Source of the DNA: Portulaca oleracea
Taxonomy: Eukaryota; Streptophyta; Magnoliopsida; Caryophyllales; Portulacaceae
Assembly (NCBI GenBank): GCA_029582165.1
Contig: CM055889.1
Coordinates: 13,572,841-13,636,840, forward strand
Direction: 5' to 3'
Length of the DNA: 64,000 bases
Under the pieces are notes generated by a model, which saw nothing but the letters and a program-made list of their open reading frames with translations, was not told the DNA's origin and made no database searches. Position numbers and translations under genes: made by a program. Each line of letters starts with the position of its first letter. Positions within the stretch are counted from its first letter, which is position 1. Below are positions 33,221-43,925 of the stretch, one piece after another.

Positions 33221-34146
33221 GTTGATAAAATTTGGGGGGTTTTTGGGAGAGCTGAAATTGATATGGTTGCTGTGTTATTTGTTGTATTTAGTTTTGCTGG
33301 AATTTAGTTCTTTGTTATCAATATTGGTGTCTCTAATTAGTGTCCATTGTACAATTGTTTAAAGATTAACGTCAACTGTGTTCTTAGTTAGAGAGCTATT
33401 TTTCTTTTCCTTTTGGGTTTTTTTTTTTTTTTGGGGGGGGGGGGGGGGGAATTACATATGTTACTAATTATTCATTGATAAAAAGATGAACAAAATAGAA
33501 AAGATGCTAGTTTTGTAAATGCTTGGTTAATTGGTTGTAAAATTTTCATGGAAAAATTAGTCTGTATTCCCACCTTAACCAATATTCCAATATTTGGGTG
33601 GTAAAATAAAAAATGGATGAGATATATCTACTAGATTGGAAAAAGAATTATCCAACAAGAGGCGACAGAAAATAATTTACGATATTTTATGATCTCGGTT
33701 AGACAATTAAGGCGTTGTTATTTGGAATGATACGTTAGGTTTATTTTATCATTTCCTTTTCATATCTTACTTGAATCTCTAAAAAACACTCCAACTAATG
33801 TCATTTTATTTTATTTTCCTCAACTTTTTTCTTTATCTATCTTATTTTACCTAATTTAATCCTACCATTTTAAAGAACATGATTTAAATTGCAATGAAGT
33901 TTCTAAAACTCCCCAAAAGTGCTTCTTTTGTTCTCTCTTTTTTTTTTTTTTAGCTTCTGGAGCAGTTTGAATATTTAATTGATTTTTCTAGATAATTTAC
34001 CATTTTGACCAAATGCTCTAAAACTATTAGACATGATTTTAAAATGTAAATCAAATATAATAAAATACATTCTTAAAAGAAATCCCACAGAAAACCCCCC
34101 CCCCCCCCCCCCCCCCCACCAAAAAAAAAACTAGTTAAGTTCTACC
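33221..34146. other. 3' region and low-complexity DNA with homopolymers
   Basis: Contains a T15-G17 junction (33418-33449), a remnant related to the Tourist family at about 33710-33890 (AAGGCGTTGTTATTTGGAAT ... TTTTAAAGAAC), and a C23 run at 34095-34117. No gene. Confidence 0.6.
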
Positions 34147-36468
34147 TATGGGCTAGGGTGGCAATAGATATTGGACTTGATCCATATTCATAAGATTCAA
34201 CCCATATTAAAGGATCCAAATTCATTGATTTGAATCCTAAATGAATATTTATTGGATCTTCATATCTAAATTTATTTAGGATTCGTAAGATTCATTTAAT
34301 TCTCAATGATCCATCGACCCACTTGAACTACACTAATAAAACTTAGGGTGTGTTTGGTTGAAAGGAAAATAACTTATAAGGATATGGGTTTTCGAGGGAA
34401 ATGACTTTCCATGTCAAATTTCCCTTCTTTGGTAGGAAATAAATCGTTTTTCGGAAAATCACGATATTTGTGGACATAATTGGCGATATATGTTTCAAAT
34501 AAAAATATTTAGAGCTCGAAATTCATATTTTCATTTCATCGAATCATATGATAAAGTTTTGATTCAAACAACTAAATTTGAATTTCGCTTTAAAGTTTCA
34601 GTTAGTTTTAACGGTAAGAAATGTTAGTTATATGTAGAGATGACAACGGAGCGGATCGGGGATGGGGAAATATATCCCCGTCCCCATCCCCGCTCCCAAA
34701 ACTCGTCCTCATCCCTGCTTCGAGGAATGATTCTTGCCCCATCCTCATCCCCACAAATTCCCCATCCCCAACAGGGATCCAACGGGGATTTTTTAAAGTT
34801 ATCCAAAATCTAAACAAATTTTAATTAGATCTAATTTTTAATTGGACCCCGTTTTTAACCTGTTCAAAATACAACGTATTTAACTTGTTAAGCAATAATA
34901 CATCAAAATCAAACAATAATACATCAACAAGTGTTATTCGAAAAAAAAAATACAATAATACATCCTCCTCAAGTGTGAATCAAAGTAGCATACATCCTCC
35001 TCAAATTTAATGACAAGCATAAAGTAAACTAAAAAACAATTAAAAAACATAAACACAAACAAGGTAAGATTAGCGATGAGATTGAAAGAATGGGCAGCTC
35101 ATTAAGCGATGGTATCTCTTACTTCTTCATCAACATCCTCCTCAAATGTAGTATATAAAAATGAGGTAGCATCGGTGTTGTCACATAATCCTTGCTATTA
35201 ATATATATATTGAATTAAAATAAAAGTTATTTGGTAATTTTAGGGACGGAGAGGGATTCAGGGATAGGGACGGGGAATTTTCCCCGGCGGGGAAAATAGG
35301 GACGGAGAGGGGGAAAATTTTGTCCCTATCCCCGCCCCTTCCCCGAGCGGATTTTGAAAAGTCGTCTCCGTCCTCGTCCCCATGCCCAATGGGGGTGGGG
35401 ATTTTTCTCCAGAGTGGGGCGGGGCCCCAGCAGGTTCGGGGATTCCTTGCCCCATTGCCATCCCTAGTTATATGGCGATAAATGTTATCAGATAAAAATA
35501 TTTTGAGCTCAAAATTCATATTTGAGCTTTTTTTAATCAATTATATCGTATTGTAAAATTTTGAGTCAAATCGATGAAATTGAATTTTGTTTTTAAGTTT
35601 CAATAAGATATAATAACAAAAAATATCGATATAAGTGGCGATATATGTTATAAATGAAAATATTTGGAGCATAAAATTCATGTTTAAGCTTTTATTATTC
35701 AATTTTATCGTACTCTAAAATTTTGAGAAAAATGATGAAATTGAATATTGCTCTTAGATTTTAGTCATATTTAACAACAAAAAAAATGTAGGCAAAAGTG
35801 ACGATATATGTTAATATAAAATATTTGGAGCTCAAAATTCATAATTGAGCTTTTTTTACCTTATACTATCATATCATAAAGTTTCAATTCAAACGGTTGA
35901 ATTTAAAATTTTTAAAGTTTCAGTTAGTTTTAGCGGCAAAAATTATTGGTATATATGTCGCGATAAATGTTATCAGATTAAAATATTTTGAGCTTTTTTT
36001 AATCAATTCGGTAGTATTATAAAATTTCGAGCCAAACCATTGAAATTAAATTCCGCCCTTGAATTTCACTTAGATTTAATAGTGAAAATCGATAAGCAAT
36101 CAAGGAGGGAAATTTTTTTTCCTAGGTTGAGCAAAGGAAGTTGATTTCAAAAATAGTTCCAACAATTAATCTAGTGGTGAATAATCGGGTGAGCGGAGCA
36201 AACCACATGGAAAAAGATTATCTGACTCATTGTCCGGCGCCAGCCATTGATCAAAGTTTCTCACATAAGGATTCACTTAATTTTGCAAGAGATAGATCTA
36301 ATTGAGATTCATTAAGGATTCATCAAAGATTCATGGATCCAATTGAATCTAAAATGATTTGAATCCAACAAATATGGATCGAATCTGGATATAAATTCAT
36401 ATAATTCAAATTGAATATGAATCTAGACGTATCTTATTCAATTCATATTCTACCCATCATCATCCCTA
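34147..36468. mobile_element. hAT-like element containing degenerate ~175-bp tandem repeats and a nested hAT
   Basis: Flanked by identical 8-bp TSDs GTTCTACC (34139-34146 and 36469-36476). Ends TATGGGCTAGGGTGGCAATA and TAGGGATGATGATGGGTAGA (right end read inward). The interior (about 34460-36085, minus the nested element) is four to five copies of a diverged unit with GGCGATATATGTT, AAAATATTTGGAGC, TTCATATTTGAGCTTTTTT and AAGTTTCAGTTAGTTTTA. The arms hold ATTGAATCC/GGATCCAA-type motifs. No transposase. Confidence 0.75.
34635..35466. mobile_element. Nested hAT element, G/C-rich ends
   Basis: 832 bp flanked by identical 8-bp TSDs GTTATATG (34627-34634 and 35467-35474). Ends TAGAGATGACAACGGAGCGG and TAGGGATGGCAATGGGGCAA (right end read inward). 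Subterminal GGGGATGGGGA/TCCCCATCCCC tracts give spurious reading frames on both strands. Inserted into one unit of the outer element's tandem array, so it is younger than that array. Confidence 0.9.
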
Positions 36469-36908
36469 GTTCTACCAGGTATTTTCCCTTCGTACTACCT
36501 CCGTCCCGTAATACTTATCATTTTAATTAACTTTTCTTGTCTCATAATATTCGTCATGTTAAAATTCTAATGCAACTTTTTTTTTTCAAACTAACTAACT
36601 TTTTTATTAATTTTTCTTACACAATTTGAAAAGAAAAAAGAAAGAGAAGGAAGTAAAACTAGTTTAATATTAATATTTCACAGCTTTTTATACAATATAA
36701 AAACTAAATAAACCATTTTTCAAAATAAATTTACAATTAGATTAAATGCATTTTTAATATTTCCTTAAATGAAAAAAAAAATGTTAAGATTGAATTTCAC
36801 AATAACCAGTCAAGATTTATTTAAGTTGTGATAGTTATGTGTAACAGTTGCCATAAATTCTTCCTCGCAGGAACCAAACACTAAAATGTGATTACAGAAC
36901 AACTCTTA
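36469..36908. other. Intergenic DNA with one Stowaway-like end
   Basis: TACCTCCGTCCCGTAATACT at about 36496 looks like one end of a Stowaway MITE; the matching end was not found. Otherwise AT-rich and featureless. Confidence 0.4.
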
Positions 36909-37477
36909 GGCTCTGTTCTTGTATACGGTTGGTGCGGTGTGGTAATGGTGCGGTGAGGTGAAATTTGAAAAAATGTGGTGAAGTGTGGTGAATTGTGATG
37001 AAAGTTGTGGTAAGTAGGTGTTAGGATGAGTTAGTTAGAAGATATTTTTGAGATATTTTTGTGTAATATTTTTGGGTTGTTAGTGGCAGCCTGCCTGGCA
37101 GCCTGCCTGGCAGCCATATTATCTCTCTATATATCCCTTTCCTTGTTCTTCTTGTTGAATCATGGCACAAGCACTATCAACTTGCGGTAAAGGAGTCATA
37201 ATCAGAATATGACTACGCAGCGTTTGATATTTGTCATTCAATCCATTGAGAAATTGAAACAATTTCAATTGCCTGGCAGCCATATTATCTCTCTATATAT
37301 CCCTTTCCTTGTTCTGTGGCAGTCATCAAGAAAAACAGAGTAATAACAAAGGGATTTTCTCTCTACTTCCATCTCTCCCTTTCCTTGTTTTCTCTCTCTC
37401 AGCTTCATTCATTGATGATGATCCATCTGATTTTGTGATCATCAGCTTGATCCGAGATGATCTTGATTAACTCTACA

Positions 37478-37489
37478 TGGTATCAGAGC
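37478..37489 (+). promoter_or_regulatory. Copia primer-binding site (initiator Met tRNA)
   Basis: TGGTATCAGAGC directly follows the LTR end CTCTACA and is the classical PBS of plant copia elements. Confidence 0.9.
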
Positions 37490-37562
37490 TGAGTTTGAAC
37501 AGTGATCGAGCAATTTTTATTTTTTTTTGCTTCATCCGTGATTTGTGAACCCTAATTTCACA

Positions 37563-38267
37563 ATGTCTGCTGAGAGAGGTCGCATCAATTACGCCGAGCT
37601 CCAAAGTCCTCTGTTTATTCATCCTTCAGATGGACCAAGCTCTCTCAATGCTGGAGAAAAGTTGGTTGGAGCCAAGAATTATAGAACATGGAGGAGAGCA
37701 ATGGAGATTGGATTATCTACGAAGCATAAATTGGTGTTTGTGCTTGGAACTTTTGCAAAGCCAAGCGATGATGAGATCAAGGCTGTCCAATGGGAGGCAT
37801 GCAACAGTCTGGTAATCTCTTGGATTATCTTTAATGTTTCTGATCAGATCGGTAAGTCTATCTTGTACATTCAATCTGCATGTGATGTGTGGCGATATCT
37901 GGAGAAACGATTCTCTCTGAGTCAAGGATCAAGGAAGTATAAGCTGAATCGTGATGTATATGAACTTCAGCAAAGAGATCTACCTGTTGGAGAATATTTC
38001 ACCTTGTTGCAAAGTCTTTGGGAAGAATTAGACGCCATGAATGAACTGCCAAGACTCACTACAGTAGCTGATGATGTTACTGCTTTTGTAAATGTGTTGA
38101 TGAAGCACAAAGAGGAATTGAAATTGTTTCAATTTCTCAATGGATTGAATGACAAATATCAAACGCTGCGTAGTCATATTCTGATTATGACTCCTTTACC
38201 GCAAGTTGATAGTGCTTGTGCCATGATTCAACAAGAAGAACAAGGAAAGGGATATATAGAGAGATAA
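37563..38267 (+). CDS. Ty1/copia gag polyprotein N-terminal part, truncated
   Basis: 234 residues from the ATG at 37563. LNAGEKLVGAKNYRTWRRAM resembles the copia-type gag N-terminus (L-G-NY--W--A-). SACDVWRYLEKRFS, YKLNRDVYELQQRDLPVGEY and FTLLQSLWEELDAMNELPRL belong to the UBN2/gag core, and FQFLNGLNDKYQTLRSHILI to its end. It lacks the zinc knuckle, protease and everything downstream. The last ten or so codons and the stop come from the inverted U3 copy, so the C-terminus is an artefact of the rearrangement. The frame is otherwise intact, which argues for a young insertion; a functional role is unlikely without pol. Confidence 0.85.
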   Translation: MSAERGRINYAELQSPLFIHPSDGPSSLNAGEKLVGAKNYRTWRRAMEIGLSTKHKLVFVLGTFAKPSDDEIKAVQWEACNSLVISWIIFNVSDQIGKSILYIQSACDVWRYLEKRFSLSQGSRKYKLNRDVYELQQRDLPVGEYFTLLQSLWEELDAMNELPRLTTVADDVTAFVNVLMKHKEELKLFQFLNGLNDKYQTLRSHILIMTPLPQVDSACAMIQQEEQGKGYIER

Positions 38268-38527
38268 TATGGCTGCCAGGCAGGCTGCCACTGACAACCC
38301 AAAAATATTACACAAAAATATCTCAAAAATATCTTCTAACTAACCCATCCTAACAGTAGGATATGCGAGGAAAGAGAATGTACAAAGTAGAAGAGAAAAG
38401 TGAGAAGAGAGAAAAATAAGAAGATATATTGGTAATGATTGTAGTGTGGTATGGTGAAATATGGTAGAAACTAAAAAGTGCGGTGAGTGTGGTACCACCG
38501 CAACCTACCACATAAAATAACGGAGCT

Positions 38528-39027
38528 TTAGTTGGAATTTAGGAGCATATAACTACTCTAATTTTGGAAGGCTAAATATCATAGATTATAGAAGAAAAAA
38601 GGGGAAATATTACATAAATGAAAGGAGTAGAAGTACATTGAGAAATGGATCTATGTTCACATATTGACAAGTTTCCTGAAGAATACAAAAAAATGGCACA
38701 ACATGAAAGCAATTTTCAAAATGCCATGTCTCTATAGACATATCAATTTCAAAGTTAAAAATACATAAATCAAATGGTACCCTTGTATTTATTTCTATTT
38801 ATAAATAGAATTCTAAGCAAAACATATTTCCGTATATTCAATCATTCACTCTAAAGTCATCCTTTGGATCCAATCCAAATTATCCAATGATATGCGAGTA
38901 TGCAATAAAATCATTTTAAAGAAATTTCTATGTTGTGGTTGTTTTATGTTTTCAAATTTAGTGAAGAATTTAGGCATCGTTCTTTAGAATGGTAAGTTTT
39001 GTTTAACTTATTGTTTTCTTACTTTAA
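38528..39027. other. AT-rich DNA ending in a partial Tourist-like copy
   Basis: No gene. From about 38971, GGCATCGTTCTTTAGAATGG begins a member of the second Tourist subfamily that is interrupted by the MITE at 39028. Confidence 0.5.
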
Positions 39028-39326
39028 AGCCTCGTTCTTTTATGCGATAACTTGCGGTGCGATACCGCACCACATCGCACTACTCAATATTCTACCACAC
39101 TTCACTATACTTTACTACACCATACCACAATCATTATCTTCACTTTTCTCTCTCCTCACTTTTCTCCTCTACTTTTTACATTCTCTCTCCTCACCTACCC
39201 CACTTATCATAATTTCCACCACAACGCACCAAAGTACCAAACCCATCACAACTCACCACACTTTTTCAAATTCCACCGCACCATACCATTACCACACCGC
39301 ACTGCACCGTATAAAAGATCAGAGCC
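39028..39326. mobile_element. Tourist-like MITE
   Basis: TAA on both flanks; ends AGCCTCGTTCTTTTATGCGA and the complement of ACCGTATAAAAGATCAGAGCC. It sits inside the partial copy that starts at about 38971. Confidence 0.88.
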
Positions 39327-39430
39327 TAAGTTACCTTGCCCGAATTTCTAAAAAGCACTAAAATCAATGTTATTTTAATTTATTTTTTCTTACCTTTCCT
39401 TTCCTTTCTTTACCAACCTTACTTTACCTA

Positions 39431-39617
39431 GACACCGTTCTTTTATGCGGTACCACAAGTTACCGCACTGCAATTTACCGCAACCTAACGCAATCTATCG
39501 CAACTCACCGCAATCTACTATTTACCTTTCTATTAAAATTCCAAAGATTTCCAATTACTGCGCCGCAACCCACCACAACTTACCGCACCACAATTCCACC
39601 GTATAAAAGAACGGTGC
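39431..39617. mobile_element. Short Tourist-like MITE
   Basis: CTA flanks; ends GACACCGTTCTTTTATGCGG and the complement of CCGTATAAAAGAACGGTGC. At 187 bp it is shorter than its relatives, with ACCGCAA repeats inside. Confidence 0.85.
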
Positions 39618-39625
39618 CTAACTTA

Positions 39626-39845
39626 GGCTATGTTCTTTAGCGTGGTAGAATGAAGTTAGGTTTGGTAAGGTAAGGAAAGAAAAGTAAAGATAAAATAAAA
39701 TTTGTGTTAGGTAAGTTAGTGGTGGGGTAAAAGTATTTTATAACAAAAGTTTTGACTTTGGTTTGAGTGTTTTGTACGGAATCATGTAAGATAATGTAAT
39801 ATTAGACAAAAATAAACTTAACTTACCACACTAAAGAACGGGTTC
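39626..39845. mobile_element. Tourist-like MITE, second subfamily
   Basis: TTA flanks; ends GGCTATGTTCTTTAGCGTGG and the complement of CCACACTAAAGAACGGGTTC. The interior holds AAGGTAAGG/GTAAAGATAAAAT-type sequence like the copy at 29135. Confidence 0.82.
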
Positions 39846-41156
39846 TTAATTTCTTGCAATTGATCATAAAGATTCATTATTAACATTCATAAATATTAAG
39901 GTCTTGTTCTTTTATCAGGTTGGTTCTAACTCTCCTAACTTATCATAATTTATCATAACTTATCCTAACCTAACACAATTCCCCCAAAAAGCATTCACTC
40001 TAAAAATACAATTCCCCATAAAGGGGGCGTTTGGTGCCCAACTTTTTGGGTGGCTTTTTGGAGAAAATGACTTTTTGTTGGTTTTTAGCTGTTTGACTAG
40101 TCAATATGTCAATTTGGTGTTTGGTAGGTTATCAGATTAAACTAGTTTTTTGCCCCAAAAAAGTCAATTTGTAAAAGCTACTATGAGTAACTTTTTGTAA
40201 ATAGTTGTTGGCTTTCTATATTTTAAATTACCATATTGACCAACTATTTCACAAAAATTACAAAAATTGCCATCAAAATAATTTAGGTATTTCACTTCAC
40301 CGCAGTACAAAAATGCCTCCTCTGCCGCGACACGTGACAATGGAGAATCATTTGCCGAAAGCTCACGAGTTAGATAGATGTCAAATATTCGTGATAACAT
40401 TGCTTCCAATTTGGTTGCAGCTAGACGTCACAGGATGTTCTAACCCATGTTCTTATATGTAGCTAGATATCATAGAAGTGATAGAACTAAGTATCAAGTA
40501 TCAGGGTACGTCGTTACGTAATTTTAGTAGTCTTCATTCATTTGCGTTTCTTATCCTTTTGGACAATGAGATTTATGTATGATGATACTTGTATTCAAAA
40601 TCTCCTGGTTCATTTGCATTTCCTATTAATTTGGATAAGAGCCTCATATTGTCATTATGATTTATGTTAACAATGTAGTTACTAATTGATTATACATATA
40701 CATATTGTTATTTGTTTAGGATAGTGTAATTTCTACAAATAAATTATAAAATATCTACATTAAATTGTAAAAGTATACACCGGGATAAAAAAAAACTAAA
40801 AATGAATATAAAATCATAATGTTAAACCTAAAAATGAATTACAGTATGGACGAAAAAAACCTAAAAATGAATATCAAAAAATCATAATCTTAAAAAACAC
40901 TAAAAATAAAGCCCAAGGTGTAGGGCCCGCGGCCCGGAGGGCACGGTCCCCCACGGAGCGTCGAGTCGACGTAGGGTTGCTTATTTTTCCTAGGGTGCAC
41001 TTTTAATTATTTTATGCACAAATTACTATTTTTGCCGATTTCACTATTTCATGTTGTTAAAAATATTCTAATTTAACTAAATTTAAATCCTGACAGTTCT
41101 TTTTTATGACTTAGCAGATTGACCCGGCCCAAAGTCGGTCCAAATTCTTCAGACAG

Positions 41157-43000
41157 AAATCCGCGAGGATCTCTGGTCTTGAATCTGCCTGGACCTCCAT
41201 TTTAGGCTATGAACTGCCCTGGGACAGTCCAAACAGGACTTAAATCAAGCCCACTGCCACAAAATCCGCGAGGATCCCATGATAGTGTAACTTGGTTAAG
41301 CCTCTGTCTGACCCAAGACAACCCATCAGGAGACCTACGGAGTACTTCGAGTGAGCCCACCAAAGAGAAATCCGCGAGGATTTCCGGATGGTGAACATAC
41401 CCGAACTGACTTCGTAGTCATCTGCTCGCCCCAAAAAAGAAAAAAATCGAGAAATTAATTGAGATAAAATCAGAATATTTCATCATGCATGAAATAATAC
41501 AAAAAAACGGAGTCGCCAGTCAATTCGTAAAAAAATTGACAAAACAAAGTTAGAACTCCTTGATCTTCGAACCAGAAAACGGGCTCGGGGGTAAAGGTAC
41601 AAGTGTAGGAGGGTTGCTCCTACACCGCCCGTCAAAGACGACCTTTACTACATCGGGTTTTTTTTTTCGCAAAACAAACAAGAAAACAAAGTTGTCACTC
41701 AAATTTTGAAATTAAAGCACACAAGAATGTTCACGAGCTAAACAAACATCTAAAGGAAAGAAAGGAAATAAAAAATTACAGCGGGCGGGGCAAAGGTGCT
41801 ACATGATTACTAATCACTGAAAACCCAACAAAATGGAAGAAAAAGTTTACCAAATCCTGGCGGATCCGCGAGGATTTGCTTGGTCAAACTCCAATTTCTC
41901 AATGTATCACGCAAATCCGGGCAGTGGCGCTCTTCTAAAATCCGCGAAGATTTCCTTGCTCAAACTCAAATTTCTCAATGTATCACGCAAATCCGGGCTG
42001 TGGCGTTATTCCAAAATCCGCGAGGATTCTTCCCAAAAAAAGTGTATTTGTAGATTCACTTTTGTGTTGATAATTTCTAAAAGTGCACCTACACCCACCC
42101 CCCGAACCCCCTGCAAAATCCGCGAGGAGTCCCTTTTATAAGCAGTGCCTTCGGAAGTTATCAGTTGTTTTACATTCACCCCGTACCCTCTAAAAGCCGC
42201 GAGGATTTGCTCTAGTGGGGAGAGTGGGGAGAAGCAGTTCTTTGACTGAAAGAACTGCTCTGTTTGAACAGAAAATCCGCGAGGAATTTCCCTCCCAGCC
42301 GAACTACGGATCCACTTGAATATGTTTTCCCGGGCCAAAAATCTGCAAGGTGTTCTCTGGACTGGCCTAACAAATCCGCGAGGATTTTCTGATCGGCCCG
42401 CAAATCCGCCAGATTTTCTACGGTAGCTTGGAAAATCCGCCAGAATTTCTGGCCGCCTCGACAAATCCGAGGATTTTTCTGATCCGCCTGGCAAATCCGC
42501 CAGAATTTTCCTGTGTTTGAAAATGAAATCCGCGAAAATGTTGTCCGGGCCAAAAATGCAGAAATCCGCGAGAATTTATCTGGGCCAAAAATGCAGAAAT
42601 CCGCGAGGATTTGTCTGAGCCAAAAATGCAGAAATCCGCGAGGATTTGTCTGAGCCCAAAGATGCAGAAATCCGCGAGAAACTTGTCCGGGCCGAAAAAA
42701 TGCAGAAATCCGTGAGAATTTGTCTGAGCCCAAAAATGCAGAAATCCGCGAGAATTTGTCTGAGCCCAAAAATGTAGAAATCCGCGAGGAGTTCCCGGAC
42801 TGGCCTGCAAAATCTGCGCAGTCTTCTTGGGCAGGCCTAGAAAATCCGCCAGGATTTTTCTAGACTGACTGACAAATCCGCCAGATTTTTTACTGGGTTG
42901 GCCTGACAAATCCGCAAGATTCTGCTGGGCTTGTACTGACAAATCCGCGAGATTCTTTATTAAGTATGAAAATTTCTGAAAAAATCCGCGCGGATTCTTA
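41157..43000. repeat. Array of AAATCC-GCGA-GGATTT hyphenated palindromes
   Basis: About 35 occurrences of a 16-bp motif with 6-bp complementary arms and a 4-nt centre, usually GCGA, sometimes GCCA or shortened. Between 42520 and 42790 they sit in a tandem unit of about 39 bp with GCCAAAAATGCAG; elsewhere they are dispersed in unrelated sequence. Because 39 is a multiple of three, long repetitive frames arise on the minus strand that should not be read as proteins. Confidence 0.92.
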
Positions 43001-43162
43001 AGTTGACTTTGACTTGACCAAGAGTTGACTTTGACCAAAAGTTGACCATCACATCAAGAGTTGACTTTGACCAAAAGTTGACCATCACATCAAGAGTTGA
43101 CTTTGACCAAAAGTTGACCATCACATCAAGAGTTGACTTTGACCGAGAGTTGACCTTGACCC
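43001..43162. promoter_or_regulatory. Cluster of 16 W-box cores (TTGAC) in 36-bp tandem units
   Basis: A 36-bp unit beginning AGAGTTGACTTTGACCAAAA is repeated three times from 43021, with partial copies on both sides. Sixteen TTGAC cores fall within 162 bp, most as TTGACT or TTGACC, the WRKY-factor binding form. It lies about 190-350 bp inside the U3 end of the solo LTR. Confidence 0.8.
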
Positions 43163-43636
43163 GAATACGAGATCTACGAGGCACCTGGGTACGGAATCCA
43201 CGAGGGACCTCAAGTACTGGACCCGCGAGGGAGCATCTTAGGCCTGATTCATTTGGATCCATGGGGTGCCTATATAGTCCAAAGTCCATAAGGACTCTAA
43301 CAAGCCCGAAATCCTCGAGGTGCTTGTTGGGTACTATTTTTGGTGTCTACACAAGGGTACAATAGGAAATCAGGAGAAAAAGTCATCCTACAAACATCTA
43401 ACTCTATCAAACATTCTTTTATACAAACAACTAATACAAACAACTGACAAAAATAACTAACAAAATAACCAAAAGTCAAACAGCTAACAAAACAGCCAAC
43501 AACTAAAAACAGCCAACAGCCGGGTACCAAAACACCCCCCAAAGCATCATAACGTATCATAATTCATCCAAACCTAACTATCATAACTTGAAAATAACTC
43601 ATCTAAAGAATAGAAAGCAACACTTAACAATATTGA

Positions 43637-43925
43637 GGCCCCGTTCTTTTATGCGGTACCGCGCGGTGCGGTATCACACCACACCGCACTACTCAATATT
43701 CTACCACACTTCATCACACTCCACCACACTTTACCACAAATCATTACCAAAATATTTTCTTACTTTTCTTTCTTCTCACTTTTCTCCTCTTTTTACATTC
43801 TCTCTTCTCACCTACCTTACTTACCACAACTCCCACCACAACTTACCACAATTCATCACACTTTACCACACTTTTTTAAATTCCATCGCACTGCAACCAA
43901 CTGCACCATATAAAAGAACGGGGCC
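43637..43925. mobile_element. Tourist-like (PIF/Harbinger) MITE
   Basis: TGA on both flanks; ends GGCCCCGTTCTTTTATGCGG and the complement of ATATAAAAGAACGGGGCC. 289 bp with near-perfect ends, one of the youngest-looking family members here. Confidence 0.9.

Larger units (their letters stand above)
37019..38355. mobile_element. Fold-back copia derivative with U3 at both ends
   Basis: 1,337 bp flanked by identical 5-bp TSDs GTAGG (37014-37018 and 38356-38360). It starts TGTTAGGATGAGTTAG and ends with the complement of the same sequence, so both termini are the 5' (U3) end of one LTR. The inverted arms are 37019-37270 and 38116-38355; each comprises U3 sequence fused to the 3' part of the gag frame. 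The 12-bp length difference is one GCCTGCCTGGCA unit. Between the arms, the LTR resumes at 37271 (repeating GCCTGGCAGCCATATTATCT), reaches CTCTACA at 37477, and is followed by the primer-binding site and gag. Confidence 0.85.
36909..38527. mobile_element. Tourist-like MITE split by a copia derivative
   Basis: TTA flanks (36906-36908 and 38528-38530); ends GGCTCTGTTCTTGTATACGG and the complement of ACATAAAATAACGGAGCT. Removing the insert 37019-38355 and one GTAGG restores a MITE of about 277 bp, the normal size for the family. Confidence 0.88.
40919..43351 (-). mobile_element. Tat/Ogre-like solo LTR, 2.43 kb, packed with short palindromes
   Basis: Flanked by identical 5-bp TSDs CAAGG (40914-40918 and 43352-43356). 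It starts TGTAGGGCCC and ends GTGTCTACA, so the TG...CA rule is met on both strands. It is related to the LTRs at 48334 and 55704: GTCGACGTAGGGTTGCTTAT corresponds to GTCGACTAGGATTGCTTATC, and GGAGTCGCCAGTCAATT to AGAGTCGCCAGTTGAAT. By that homology it is read on the minus strand, with the U3 end at 43351. No internal region or second LTR exists, so it is the product of LTR-LTR recombination. Contents in plus order: an AT-rich part, about 35 AAATCCGCGAGGATTT-type palindromes (41157-43000) and the TTGAC cluster (43001-43162). Confidence 0.88.
40023..43540. mobile_element. Non-autonomous DNA transposon, itself holding a solo LTR
   Basis: Inverted ends GGGGGCGTTTGGTGCCCAAC and, from the right, GGGGGGTGTTTTGGTACCCG, with further pairing of AGCTGTTTGACT near both ends. 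Flanks read AAA on each side, too short to fix the superfamily. Without the solo LTR it is about 1.08 kb. A minus-strand frame of 81 codons at 40164-40409 has no recognisable domain. Confidence 0.65.
39899..43623. mobile_element. Tourist-like MITE interrupted by a DNA transposon
   Basis: TTA on both flanks (39896-39898 and 43624-43626). Ends AGGTCTTGTTCTTTTATCAG and the complement of ATCTAAAGAATAGAAAGCAAC. The MITE body is 39899-40022 plus 43541-43623; the rest is inserted DNA. Confidence 0.7.

Noticed and set aside
33418..34117. Long T/G and C homopolymers as functional G-quadruplex sites
   Set aside because: Single-base runs of this length are prone to assembly error and show no accompanying structure.
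42212..43038. Long minus-strand frames with repeated RGFLHFWAQT-like peptides
   Set aside because: They arise because the palindrome-bearing tandem unit is 39 bp, a multiple of three. They lie in an LTR, have no domain, and equivalent frames run in other phases.
41157..43162. CRISPR-like appearance of regularly spaced short palindromes
   Set aside because: Nuclear plant DNA. Spacers are themselves repeated or irregular, repeat copies are degenerate, and there are no cas genes.
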